Of a stretch of 64,000 nucleotides of DNA, positions 12,052-21,659 are shown piece after piece. The notes beneath the pieces are model-generated. The model ran no database searches and was not told the origin of the DNA. It saw nothing but the letters and a program-made list of their open reading frames with translations. Origin of the DNA: Phytophthora quininea (taxonomy: Eukaryota; Oomycota; Peronosporomycetes; Peronosporales; Peronosporaceae); contig JAAVTG010000002.1 in assembly GCA_011947345.1 (NCBI GenBank), positions 273,943 to 337,942 on the forward strand, written 5' to 3'. The translations under genes and the position numbers were made by a program. The first letter of the stretch is position 1. Every line of letters begins with the position of its first letter.

Positions 12052-14037
12052 TCATCCGATTTCAAAAATCCACTTCAGTTGCTTTTTGACTGTGATTTCC
12101 CAGCAACCAGCCTTCAGCGTACTGCGCTGCCACTTGGCCAGATCAAATATGCTGTCTCCTTCGGTACCGCCCGCGATAAATCCCACGTCTGAGAGCTGAG
12201 AAAAGAATGCATGCGCTGGTTGGTTGCGCTCTGTTGGCTCCCACTTCAATTCAAGTCTCACGGCACCAACATTGATTGCCACGTCACCCAGTTTTCGTAG
12301 CATGGCATGCTCGACGCCGCGATTAAGGGCGCGACAGCTCAGCAAGAAGCTGTCAATCTGCAATAAATCACCGCGGTGTTGACATAGAGCTGTGCTGACG
12401 AGGCCGTAATGACCAAACCGATCAGTAACATGGGCGCATATCGCCGTGTGGCCTGGTGACTTGATGTACGCGAGCAATTCACCTTCTTCCAGGCGCTTAG
12501 CAAAAGTAGTCGACGTGTTGAATTGGTTAGTGCGGTGGTGCAGTTGCAGCAGCCTCATGAACGAAGAACTTCTCGTCGTAGCTTCTTTTGCAGGATCAAG
12601 AATCTCAAAGACGATTTTCACACCTAGTGCGCTAAGAAATGCCTTGTGTGTTGACGAAGTTTCACGAAGCTTCTGGCGCTGATGGTTTTCTTTGTAAAGT
12701 TGGGTTCGACGGGCGTCTTCGATGGTCTTCGCTGAAGAGCGGGCATTCATGTCAAACCCTTCGTCAAATACCCACTCGTGGTCTAGGATAGAATCATCAA
12801 AACTTGATCCAAGAGTGATCACAGTCACAGCTGGTAGTGCCGTCGCCACCTCATCGCACTCGATCGGGTTATCGTCGATGAAAATGAACGAGTCCAAGCC
12901 TACAAATTCACATCACAAAAAACACTGGCTCAATTTGTAGCAAATAACTTGACAAAATAAACACAACTGACCCAACGAGAGCTCCTTGGCCAGTGCTTTG
13001 ATATTCTCCGACTTCATGCGCCAGTTGACTCTACTTGCAACCACGTGCTCCTGCAAATGAAGCACCATGTCTTCATGACGCTGCTCAAATACCTGGGCAA
13101 TGTCTTCGTGAATATTCTTGCTGCAGAGTGCAAGAAGCATACCCCACTGTTGCCGTGCCACCACAAACCGCTGCAGGGCGAGATAACGCGGCGCCAATTC
13201 GATACCATCAACTCCAACTTCTGCAACTGCGCCGCCCCACAGAGTGTTATCACAGTCAAGAACAATGACTTTCTTCCGGCTGCTTGGGGAGCGAAAGAGT
13301 CTGCTGATCTGTCGACACAGCGACAACGCCAACACGTTGAGCATCGCTTGTGTGTACGGAGAGTGTTGGCGTTTGTCATTAACTGCGTCGTAGAAAGCGA
13401 GATTGTAATGCTGCCGAAACATCGTCAGTAGCTGATCTGAGCTCCATGACTGCACCTTTTGCATGATATTAATTCTGCGCTGCATCTGAATCTCAAAAGA
13501 CTCGAACTTCATTGCTGTGGCTGGAGCGCACGGACATATCAACACGACTAAAGGAGCAGCAGGCATCTTGGTTGTGGAAGCGTCATACCGCTCAAGGTCG
13601 CAGATAAACTGCTCAATCGGCTCGGCTCTCGGCTCGCTTGAGTTGGTATTGTCTCGAGCAGCAATTTTCAGCTCTGGATGCGCCGCATTCAAATCGCTCA
13701 GGCGGACCAGAAGCACCACAAGGTCGGCTGGGTAAGCAGCGTCGAAAACCCCACTCGACCACTCGTCGAAATTGACCAGACTGCCATACTGCAGCCAGTG
13801 CAGGTCTGCATTGACGTCCCACACAGCCTACACATCGCAAACACGCCCCATACCGATCAGCACCTCCCCGTTAGATATCGATTGGTTCTGGCAGCTCCAT
13901 TACGCTCGCTCGCACGACATCAGAACACAAATGACAGCACGAACATTCTTCAGAAGATGCTGCAGCGGCACGGCCAAAGCGTCGTCGCAGGCGAAGGTGC
14001 CGCCAATCACCACACGCTTCCGCGCCACGGTCTCCAT
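12052..14037 (-). CDS. FkbH-like HAD-superfamily protein with acyltransferase-like C-terminus
   Basis: The HAD core is clear. Motif I is KKVIVLDCDNTLWGG near 13235-13280, with DxDNT. It is followed by LCSKNIHEDI (motif II Ser/Lys region) and, after an intron at 12900-12971 that joins in phase, LDSFIFIDDNPIECDEV (motif III DDNP). These are the hallmarks of the FkbH/HAD-IIIC family, which in bacteria makes glyceryl-ACP for methoxymalonyl extender units of polyketides. After the HAD core comes a GNAT-like part (VTDRFGHYGLVSTALC, LSCRALNRGVEHAMLRKL), as in bacterial homologues. A probable first exon starts at 14037 (METVARKRVVIGGTFACDD), with an intron ending at 13828. No polyketide synthase or acyl-carrier gene is nearby. 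A eukaryotic copy suggests old transfer from bacteria. Confidence 0.8.
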
Positions 14038-14169
14038 TGATGCACCCTACTAGGGTTTATATAGAAACGCTAAGTACGACTCAATCCTCCGGCTCCCGGT
14101 CATATTTGGCCGGGTTGATGCGATACCTGCAGCAAGCAAGAGCAATGTCAATGCGCACAACGATTTCGT

Positions 14170-14774
14170 TTATCGACTGCAACACCTACATGTTTCCGTA
14201 TTGGATCGTGGGGTGTGCTCGCTGTCCACGTCCACGATGCACACTGCCATGGCTGGAAGCAAGAGGCAAAACGTTAGCAATGGGACTTCCATCCAATGCA
14301 CCACTCACTGTTGGCGTCCAGCACTCGGTACGTGATGGTGACCATGGACTCTTGCAACGTAAAGTTGAGGATGGCCACGCTGGCCTCGGGCTTGAACACG
14401 CCGTGGCACGTCACGCCTTCGAAGCTCCACTCCATGAAAGTGCCTTGCTCGTCAGGAATGAACTGCACCGTGTAGGCGCTGGCCAAGTCCTGCTTCTTGT
14501 GGGTGCGGCCGAACGACCATCGGAGGAACCTGAAGGTACCAGTTAAAAGCCGTCGTTCAAATAGGTTTCAATCGCATTTTTACGTCGTGTTGGGCTGTCG
14601 AGCCGCGTCCAGGTCCTCCTCGATGAGCACCACGTTGTTGGTGGAGCGCAGGTGCTTGAAGCTGCCGCCAAAGTAGCGCCACTCCAGATTGCGCTTCCAG
14701 AATCCCTTGAGGAAGGCGCAAAAATCCCCGCCGGGCACCTCGTAGCGCGCCACGTTGGTCGGCAAGGCGCTCAT
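14170..14774 (-). CDS. Small beta-rich protein, unknown
   Basis: Three exons can be read. The first begins at the Met at 14774 (MSALPTNVARYEVPGGDF) and continues FWKRNLEWRYFGGSFKHL. The second, after an intron near 14532-14582, has FLRWSFGRTHKKQD and EWSFEGVTCHGVF. The third follows a GTGAGT...CCAG intron near 14251-14314 and has MAVCIVDVDSEH. The alternating polar/hydrophobic pattern suggests a small beta-barrel such as a lipocalin-like fold, but this is only a guess. The end depends on a C run near 14208: read as is, the stop is at 14170; with one more C it would be at 14186. Confidence 0.45.
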
Positions 14775-15858
14775 GTCAGCAGATCTTGGCTCGAGATAAT
14801 ATGGTGCCATCATTTCGTAGATGGATACAGTGGATCGAAAAGTTCGCACCAGTTGAAAGTCGGATGTTGCTCGTTTGGCAGGAAGCTCGATCCACACGTT
14901 GTTCCTCTCCTCGGGAGGTCAAAGTTATTTGTCGCGCTGGTGTGGAGTTTTAGCTTGCAGGAAACTGCTCTGGAGAAGAGGCTTGAGCAGGCCGTTTGCT
15001 GTTTGCTCGCACCGCTGCTGCTCCAAGGTCGAAACAGCAGCAGGTGATCAAGATGGGAGGGCAGACGCCGACAGAAGTTCCCTCCGGCACGAACATCGTC
15101 TCGGTTTGCCGTCGAGAACGACTGGCCGTGGCAAACGTCGCTGCATTGCGGAGCTCGCGAGCGATGGTCGAGACATTCTCCTGCAGGCTGCAGCTTTGTC
15201 GACAGGAATTCCAGGATACACCTGGTCCAGTCTTCGCTGGCTGAATCCGTTGCAAACGCTTGTCAGCGGCGGCAGAATTGCCGCCTCGCACTGTCCATGG
15301 GCGTCTGCCTGTCACCAGAGACTCTGGCAGAGTGGCTCGGTGGATCCATCCCAGCGGACAGACACTCGAGGGAATTCAACACACACGGCGGCAACGCGGC
15401 AGCTGGTGGGCGCGACGTAGTTTGGGTAGTCGCAGCACAAGCTAGCTACATTTGCCGTCTTTCAACACTGTTCTGCTGCATGTTACAGACGATTCCACTC
15501 GTTTTTCGCTCAACGAATCTTAGAACTCACCGACGCTCTCGTCGACCGGTCCGGCATAAGAGCTCAGTTATCCTGACGAACTCGCAGACCTTTACCAGAG
15601 CGTGTGTCTTCCGTTATGGTGTTTTTCATTCTGGCACATCCATCCGCACACTGAAAGGTGATCATGACTCACCGCGCTCCATGATGGAGACTACATACCA
15701 CTTCACTTTCCATCCCTATCCGAGTGCTGATGAGCCAACAGCTTTGTCTCCAGTGTCTGCTCTTCCTGGTGATCCCTGTGACTCGCCTTGCCTCGCCTCG
15801 AGTGACTGGAGCTCACAACCCAATTTGCTTCCTCGAGCACATATCCGTTCCTAGCAAG
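14775..15858. other. Intergenic region, no gene recognised
   Basis: Several open frames on both strands overlap and carry no domain or signal. The last 200 bp before 15859 probably hold the promoter of the secreted-protein gene, including a pyrimidine-rich stretch CACTTTCCATCC near 15705. Confidence 0.5.
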
Positions 15859-16794
15859 ATGACCAAGTTTCTCCGATTCGCCGCCCTCGTCGCCACTGTG
15901 TTGGGCATGGCCTCCGCTGTCAGTGAAAGCAGCGCGTCCGTTGCCGACACCTGCGTGATCGTCGACTTCCAGACTGCTACGTCGGACTTCACGGCGCTCA
16001 ACAACATCGTGACCATCATCAAGGCGTCGCCGTCGCTGCTGAGCTCGTACCTCAGCGATCCGCTCACCGTCGAGGACCAGACCCTGACCGAGCAGGACTT
16101 CTCACTGCTGGGCTACACCTTCACGTTCACGCCCACGATCAACTCGCTGAATGTGTCCGGCCTCACCACGCTGTCGCCGAAGCAGATCAACGTCACCAGC
16201 ACCGACACGCTCGACCTAGGCACGGACTTCACCGGCACGGTGTCGGTCGCAGGCACCTTCTCGGTCGAGATCGCGCAGCCCAACCACAAGTGGTACCAGA
16301 TCTGCTGGGTCGACTTGCTGCACCCTCTTGCCTGCGACTCGCTCACCCTCACCGTCGACGTCGCGCTTGCCCTTGTGAAGCCCGAGGTGGTCACCAGTGC
16401 GCAGGTGGACATGTACCAGTGTGCCGAGGGCATCTCGACGTCCGTGTGCTCCAATCTGACGGTGACGAGCATTTTGGTGGACGTTCTGAGCGGCAGCGAC
16501 CTGACCACGATCGAGGAGGACGTTTTGCTCCGCATGAAGAGCGCGTCGCTGACGGCGCTGACGTTGGGCTGGGACTCGATCAGCAACATCGACTTTTCCT
16601 TCCACCAGACGAGCACCTTCATCACGCAGATCATCAATGGCCTGCTCGACTTCTCGGCCGACGAGCTCAACAAGAAGGGCGACATCTACAACACCTTCAT
16701 CAAGGTGCTGGACAAGCTGCTGCTATCGCTGCTGAACGCGCTCATCACGAACGACCTGGAGCCGCAATTCGGAGCCACCTGCCTCGAGTCGTAG
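15859..16794 (+). CDS. Secreted protein, TULIP-like (lipid-binding fold suspected), copy 1
   Basis: A 311-residue intact frame. I start at MTKFLRFAALVATVLGMASA, a typical signal peptide with cleavage near Ala20; the upstream 45 in-frame residues lack such a signal and are likely 5' leader. The mature part has NxT/S glycosylation sites and an alternating strand pattern (TINSLNVSGLTTLSPKQIN, LGTDFTGTVSVAGTFSVEI) that recalls TULIP/BPI-type lipid-binding barrels. Then comes the Trp/Cys-rich centre KWYQICWVDLLHPLACD. The C-terminus ends in a conserved Cys (QFGATCLES). There is no GPI or membrane anchor, so it is probably released. It is a tandem paralogue of the gene at 17280. Confidence 0.8.
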   Translation: MTKFLRFAALVATVLGMASAVSESSASVADTCVIVDFQTATSDFTALNNIVTIIKASPSLLSSYLSDPLTVEDQTLTEQDFSLLGYTFTFTPTINSLNVSGLTTLSPKQINVTSTDTLDLGTDFTGTVSVAGTFSVEIAQPNHKWYQICWVDLLHPLACDSLTLTVDVALALVKPEVVTSAQVDMYQCAEGISTSVCSNLTVTSILVDVLSGSDLTTIEEDVLLRMKSASLTALTLGWDSISNIDFSFHQTSTFITQIINGLLDFSADELNKKGDIYNTFIKVLDKLLLSLLNALITNDLEPQFGATCLES

Positions 16795-17279
16795 GGCGAT
16801 CGGAGACTGCAACCACACCCTTCCCAATCAGTCCATCGTTGACTACATCCACTATGAACATGCTCTTTCAGTTTGCCATTCTGACGTTGCTGTTTCTGGC
16901 ATGTTTTGCCCTTGCTCTGTTGGCTGTGTATCCGTACTAACCAAACAGAGCCTGGACTTCCAGTGCGTCTGCCTGCAGCTGGAGCACTTCGTCACTATAG
17001 TGGTGACCTGCATCAATCTAGGATCTGTGGTCTGCTCCGTCGCTTGGACCGGGAGGCCTAGTGTCTGATCCGAACGGAGAATCCGCTCCGAGCCACGAGT
17101 ACGTGGCTACGTCTGTAACACGTCGCTAAGGCTTCGAGCAGCAAGACCAGCCTCCATGTCTCTCTCTGATCCAACCCAGACGCTGAGCAAGTGGTCAAGT
17201 GGACTGGGACCCGACCGCTCCAGTCCCGCACAACTCAATCTGCTCCGTCCAGTTCGGATCTCTTTCCTACTTGATCAAG
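16795..17279. other. Spacer between tandem secreted-protein genes
   Basis: Contains only a 28-codon hydrophobic frame at 16854-16940 and no recognisable signal. Likely 3' and 5' untranslated sequence of the two flanking genes. Confidence 0.5.
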
Positions 17280-18203
17280 ATGGCCAAGTTCCTCAGCTTC
17301 GTTGCTTACGTCGCCGCCGCTGCTTTCGGCGTGGCCTCGGCCGGTGCCCCCGCCACCGTGGAGAACACGTGCGTGCTCGCCAACTTCGAGACCGCCACGG
17401 CGGACTTTATCGCCCTCAACAACCTCGTCAACATCATCAAGACGTCGCCGGCGCTGCTCAAGTCGTACATTAGCGACCCACTGCTCATCGCCAACCAGAC
17501 GCTGACGTCGCAGGGCTTCTCGCTGCTGGGCTACGACTACACCTACACCCCCACCATCAACTCGCTCAACGTGACGGGCATCACGGCCCTCGCGCCCAAG
17601 CCAGTCAACGTCACGGGCAACAACACGCTAGACCTGGGCACGGTCTTCACGGGCACAGTGTCGCTGACCGGCTCGGTTACCGTGGTCATCGCGCAGCCCA
17701 ACCACAGGTGGTACCAGATCTGCTGGGTCGACCTGCTGCACCCCGTCAAGTGCAACCCCAAGACGGTGACTGTGGACTTTGCGCTCGCCGTGAGCAAGCC
17801 CGAGGTCGCGGCCAACGTGGAGGCCAACCTGTACGAGTGCGCACCGGGCGTGGCGGCGGCGACGTGCACGAACCTGACGATGACCAGCATCATGACCGGC
17901 GCGCTGAGCGGCGACCTGACGAGCGTGTCCACGAACGTGATGAAGCACTTCAAGGACGCCAAGCTCCACTCGCTCCAGCTGGGCTGGGACGCCATCACCA
18001 ACGTCGCCTTTGCCTTCCACGACTCGAGCGCCTTCACCACGCAGATCATTAACAAGCTGCTCGACTTCTCGGTCGAGGGGCTCAACAAGAAGGACCACAT
18101 CTACCACACCTTCATCGACGTGGCGCAGAAGCTCAGCCTGTCGCTGATGAACAAGGTGATCGACTCGCAGCTCGAGCCGCAGTTCGGCGCGACGTGCCTG
18201 TAA
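17280..18203 (+). CDS. Secreted protein, TULIP-like (lipid-binding fold suspected), copy 2
   Basis: A 307-residue intact frame, collinear with the gene at 15859. It has a signal peptide (MAKFLSFVAYVAAAAFGVASA), the same SLNVTGITALAPKPVNVTG strand block, the same HRWYQICWVDLLHPVKCNP core and the same LEPQFGATCL end. Conservation of all Cys and of the Trp-rich core, with divergence elsewhere, indicates an old tandem duplication under constraint. Several N-glycosylation motifs are present. The function is unknown. The strand pattern fits a lipid-binding barrel, which would suit a sterol-auxotrophic oomycete, but that is inference. Confidence 0.8.
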   Translation: MAKFLSFVAYVAAAAFGVASAGAPATVENTCVLANFETATADFIALNNLVNIIKTSPALLKSYISDPLLIANQTLTSQGFSLLGYDYTYTPTINSLNVTGITALAPKPVNVTGNNTLDLGTVFTGTVSLTGSVTVVIAQPNHRWYQICWVDLLHPVKCNPKTVTVDFALAVSKPEVAANVEANLYECAPGVAAATCTNLTMTSIMTGALSGDLTSVSTNVMKHFKDAKLHSLQLGWDAITNVAFAFHDSSAFTTQIINKLLDFSVEGLNKKDHIYHTFIDVAQKLSLSLMNKVIDSQLEPQFGATCL

Positions 18204-18574
18204 GTAGAATGCAGCGCGTATAAATAAATAGACCCCAGCAAAAACGATGAGGAATGGCTCCGTCAAATATGCTGTACCTAGAATCGATGACGACTGCGGC
18301 GAAAGGTCACGAGCAAAACCTACAGGAAAGCCGATACACACGCCGGCCGTCTTGGCGAGCGCGCGCGCGCATGCCACAGAGACACGTTTGTGCCAGTTTC
18401 GGCGCCGAGAGATAAGCGATGTTACTGCGAGGAAGCTGCTCTCCTGGAAGGTGCTGCCGCCCCGGCACAAACAGCAAGGCAGGTTAGTTTCACGCTCTTG
18501 TGGTTTCCTTTTCGTCGAAATTCTTCTGGACACGGAAATCAGCAAGCACCGTCTTCCGCACTTTGCCTTTTGCC

Positions 18575-19669
18575 ATGGACGTGGAGCCGACCGAGTTCCG
18601 GCTGATCCCGAGCCGCTTTGGACTGGGCGCCCAGCAGCGGCCGCAGCTCTGGGACGCCATGATGCGCAGCCTGGCCGCCGAACTGCGCCGCCAGCCACAG
18701 CAGCCCGAGGAGGAGAGCGACGACCCGCAGGACGCGGCGCTGGTCAAGCGCTGCAAGACCAACAGCGAGCGCGGACGGGCCTTCCGCGCGCGCAAGAAGA
18801 AGTACGAGGACGACCTGACGACCGTCGTGGACTCTTTGCGCCAGGAGGTGGCCGACCTGGGCTTCCTGCGCTCCGTGCGCGCCGACAAGGTGCTCCGCAG
18901 CCGCAACAGCATGGGCGGCTCACTGGTGCGCCTGGCCAGAGAGTACTTTGCGCTGTTCGAGCACGGCATGCCGGCCATACGCAGCGTCGGCCAGAAGCGG
19001 CCCATGTTGCTCGCAGATGGCGGCGACAGCTTCGCCACCAAGCAGCAGCAGTTCCTGCACTGCGCCATGGACCCGGATATGCAATTCGGAGAGGCCAGGG
19101 GCCCTGAGGCGCTGCTGGACCAGTGGAAACGGTACTCGAGCTACCACGAAAGCATCGACGTCGACGTTGTCGGTATCGAGGTCTCTGGGGAGGAGGACAA
19201 CCCGATGATCACAGTCCGCTCGGATCTGCACGTCGTCTTCTCTCGAGCGACGTTCGAGCACGTCTTCCCGCACGTGGTCGACAATGAGGAGCTAGTGCAA
19301 AAGTTCATCGGCCGAGAGGTCGTCTACCACGGAGTCAACCGCTTCCAGTTCTCAGCCAACGGCCAGATCCTCGTCTACGACTCTGACGTGGGCTTTGTCG
19401 ACGCGCTGGTCAACGCCGGCGCGACCGTCTTCGACATTGCGCTGCTGATGCAACAGGCGCGAATCGCTGACGAGTGTCGACTCGGCGAGGGCGAGGACGG
19501 CAGAGTGCAAGAGCTGAGTGATAACCAGGAATCGGTCCACAGCGGCGACAATGCAACAGAAAGTCATGTTGGTGCATCAATACCTCCAGATTGTGGCGAT
19601 GCGTCTGATGAAGAGGACGCAGCACCTGTGGAGCAGAGTCGACACGCCATCGACTTTTTATTGTCCTAA
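18575..19669 (+). CDS. bZIP transcription factor with NTF2/START-like C-terminal domain
   Basis: A 364-residue intact frame starting MDVEPTEFRLIPSRFG. The basic region is CKTNSERGRAFRARKKKYED, with Asn-x7-Arg as in bZIPs, followed by a leucine-poor coiled coil. The C-terminal domain of about 150 residues has LVRLAREYFALFEHG, LLDQWKRYSSYHESI, VVFSRATFEHVFPHVVDN and FQFSANGQILVYDS. The same block order occurs in the genes at 46162, 47731 and 49551, so they form one family within the window. The acidic C-terminus ends AIDFLLS, a short motif also seen as DFIL in the relatives. Role: sequence-specific nuclear regulator, target unknown. Confidence 0.82.
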   Translation: MDVEPTEFRLIPSRFGLGAQQRPQLWDAMMRSLAAELRRQPQQPEEESDDPQDAALVKRCKTNSERGRAFRARKKKYEDDLTTVVDSLRQEVADLGFLRSVRADKVLRSRNSMGGSLVRLAREYFALFEHGMPAIRSVGQKRPMLLADGGDSFATKQQQFLHCAMDPDMQFGEARGPEALLDQWKRYSSYHESIDVDVVGIEVSGEEDNPMITVRSDLHVVFSRATFEHVFPHVVDNEELVQKFIGREVVYHGVNRFQFSANGQILVYDSDVGFVDALVNAGATVFDIALLMQQARIADECRLGEGEDGRVQELSDNQESVHSGDNATESHVGASIPPDCGDASDEEDAAPVEQSRHAIDFLLS

Positions 19670-19834
19670 CTACAGGGATGTCCATTTCAAAGAAATACCA
19701 TAAAGAGCTGGTAGGCAGGCCCGGCGAAAGAGAGCATATTAGAGCTGGTGGACATCTAGCTGGATTGCCGACTTCATTCATCTAATTCGTAGTAATATGC
19801 ACAGCCTAGTCGCGGCCTAGTAGGAAGTCGCAGC

Positions 19835-20368
19835 CTAGTGCAGGGCGGCGGCAATGGCGAGGGCGGAGCCGACTGCCACGATCGAGAGCGCAGGCGACGC
19901 TGAGCCCGAGGTTTTCACCGTCGGGGCCGTCGTCTTGTTGGTGCTGTTGGCCGACTCGCCCGAGCCGCTCTCGCTGGGGGCTTCGATCGAGCCGCTGCTC
20001 GAGGCAGATTCGTTGCCCGTCTTGCCGTCGAGGAAGTCGCTGATGAGGCGGCCGAACGTGATGGACACGCCGTCCACCGTGATGTTGCACTGGGTGTTGA
20101 TGTTGGCGTTGCCGTTCAAAATGTTGATCAACGCCGAGCAGGCGGACGAGCCCTGGGCGGCTTTGACCTGCGTCTTGGTCGGGAAGTCGGTGATGTTGAA
20201 GATGTTGATGCCCGTCTTGTCCGAGCACTTGGTCTCGACTGAGTCCATTTCGGCCGAGATGGTCGCGTTTGACCTCAGCGTGCTCTGAATGGCCGTCAGG
20301 TCGCACTGGGCGCCGAACACGGCGGCGCTGGCGGCGGCAAGGAGAGCGGCGAAGAAGCAGGTCTTCAT
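19835..20368 (-). CDS. Elicitin-like GPI-anchored protein 1
   Basis: A 177-residue intact frame with signal peptide (start at 20368), an elicitin-like domain of about 100 residues, a Ser/Thr/Glu-rich stalk and a hydrophobic C-terminus suited to a GPI anchor. Elicitins are secreted sterol-carrier proteins recognised by plant immunity. The domain shows four cysteines, not the six of canonical elicitins; the two missing ones correspond to the C51-C95 pair. Ser/Thr-rich stalk and anchor place it at the hyphal surface. It is one of three similar genes in the same orientation between 19.8 and 23.9 kb. Confidence 0.85.
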   Translation of the reverse strand: MKTCFFAALLAAASAAVFGAQCDLTAIQSTLRSNATISAEMDSVETKCSDKTGINIFNITDFPTKTQVKAAQGSSACSALINILNGNANINTQCNITVDGVSITFGRLISDFLDGKTGNESASSSGSIEAPSESGSGESANSTNKTTAPTVKTSGSASPALSIVAVGSALAIAAALH

Positions 20369-20675
20369 CGTTGGAGGTGGTGGCGGCGGCTGTTACTGGG
20401 CGTGAAACTTGTAAACTGTGCGTTCTACCAGCAAGCCTCGCAACGCGACCTTCGATAAGACCAACAGGACGGAATCGCTTTTTTGGCCTGCAGCTCTTGT
20501 CTGGAGCTTGAAGAACAAATTCTGCTCGTCCTCGCTTGCCACGAATAGCACGAAGCACCTTCCTCGCTCAGGCAACTACTCGCCATGGAGCCCCATGGGG
20601 GCTTGTCAAATGGAAAAGTGGAACGACTGCATGCATTGAGGGCTTCGACGCTAACTCTAACTCGGGACTACTTCC

Positions 20676-21215
20676 TTACTGCAAAGCGAGGGCGACGGAT
20701 GCGGCCACAATGTAGCCCACGAATGACAGCGCCGTGGTCGAGGCAGCGCTGCTGCCCGACTTGTTCTTGGCGGAGGATCCAGAGCTGGCCTTCGAGCTGT
20801 CGAGCTTGGCCGATCCCGCCGACCCGGACGCGCTCGAGCTCGGCAGTTCCACGGAGCCGCTGCCCGAGTCCGACTCGTTGCCGGTCTTGCCCGTGAGGAA
20901 GTCGGCGATGAGCTTGCCAAAGTTCATGGACACGCCGTCGATGGTGACGTTGCACTGGATCTCGGCGTTGGCTACTTGGTTGATCTGGTTGAGGTAGTCG
21001 GCGCAGTCGACGTTCTGGCTCAGCGCCTTGACCTGTTCAGTCGTGGGGAACTGGCTGATGGAGAAGATGTCGATCTTCGTGGCGTTCTCGCAGTTGGCCA
21101 GGCCCTGCGTGGCGTTCGGGTACAGCTTGCTCTCGATCTTGGTCATGTCACAGTCGGCGGCGAACGCGATGGCGGCGGCGTTGACGAGCGCGAACGACAG
21201 GAACGAAGACTTCAT
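20676..21215 (-). CDS. Elicitin-like GPI-anchored protein 2
   Basis: A 179-residue intact frame with signal peptide from 21215, elicitin-like domain, Ser-rich stalk (many SS/SG pairs) and a hydrophobic GPI-type tail. It is the closest local relative of the gene at 19835: both share DGVS-x-x-FG-L-I-x-DF-L-x-GKTGNES at the end of the domain. The domain again has four cysteines and lacks the C51-C95 pair. Upstream, between 21216 and 21659, lies about 440 bp without a gene and then a hAT-like element. Confidence 0.85.
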   Translation of the reverse strand: MKSSFLSFALVNAAAIAFAADCDMTKIESKLYPNATQGLANCENATKIDIFSISQFPTTEQVKALSQNVDCADYLNQINQVANAEIQCNVTIDGVSMNFGKLIADFLTGKTGNESDSGSGSVELPSSSASGSAGSAKLDSSKASSGSSAKNKSGSSAASTTALSFVGYIVAASVALALQ

Positions 21216-21659
21216 CTTGAGGGCGGGGACTTGGCTTGGAAGGGAAGTACTCTGCTTGAGTGCTGGGAAGTTGGAGAATGGGAGCCACCAACGCGGCGTT
21301 CAATTTTGTTCGTCCTGCTGTCGACCGTGAGTCGTGGCACCGACGCGCTCTTCTGGCTCGACGGAAGGTTGGGAAGACCCTCCATCCGGCCGGCCATTTG
21401 GCGCTGTTCGTGGTAAAGGCGCCCGCTGTCGCAGTAGAATCGCTATTAATAGTCGGGGTTGCACCTTTCCGCTGAACTCCACACCCTTTTGCATCTGCCT
21501 TGAAGGTTGACAGAGAATGCGGCCACACCGTGTGGGCGAGGAAGAAACTCGTGTGTGGATCAGCGCCAAGTGGGCGAGCCTGTTGTCCGAAAAGGTTATG
21601 CCCGCTGCGTTCTGATCCCAGTCTATCGCCAAGCGCTGTGGGCCAACTCGGCGCATGAC
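21216..21659. other. Promoter region of elicitin-like gene 2, no gene
   Basis: Open frames here overlap the gene's 5' side and show no domain. The region ends at the left terminus of the hAT-like element; the hexamer CATGAC at 21654-21659 is repeated at 23091-23096 just past the element. Confidence 0.5.

Noticed and set aside
14875..15420. Plus-strand ORF of 181 codons upstream of the secreted-protein genes
   Set aside because: No signal peptide, domain or splice support, and other frames there are equally open.
16854..16940. 28-codon hydrophobic ORF between the tandem secreted genes
   Set aside because: Too short, no paralogue, and it lies where untranslated sequence is expected.
16216..16940. 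Long frames overlapping the TULIP-like genes on other frames and the minus strand
   Set aside because: GC-rich shadow frames with His/Arg/Gln-biased composition; the intact secreted protein frame explains the region.
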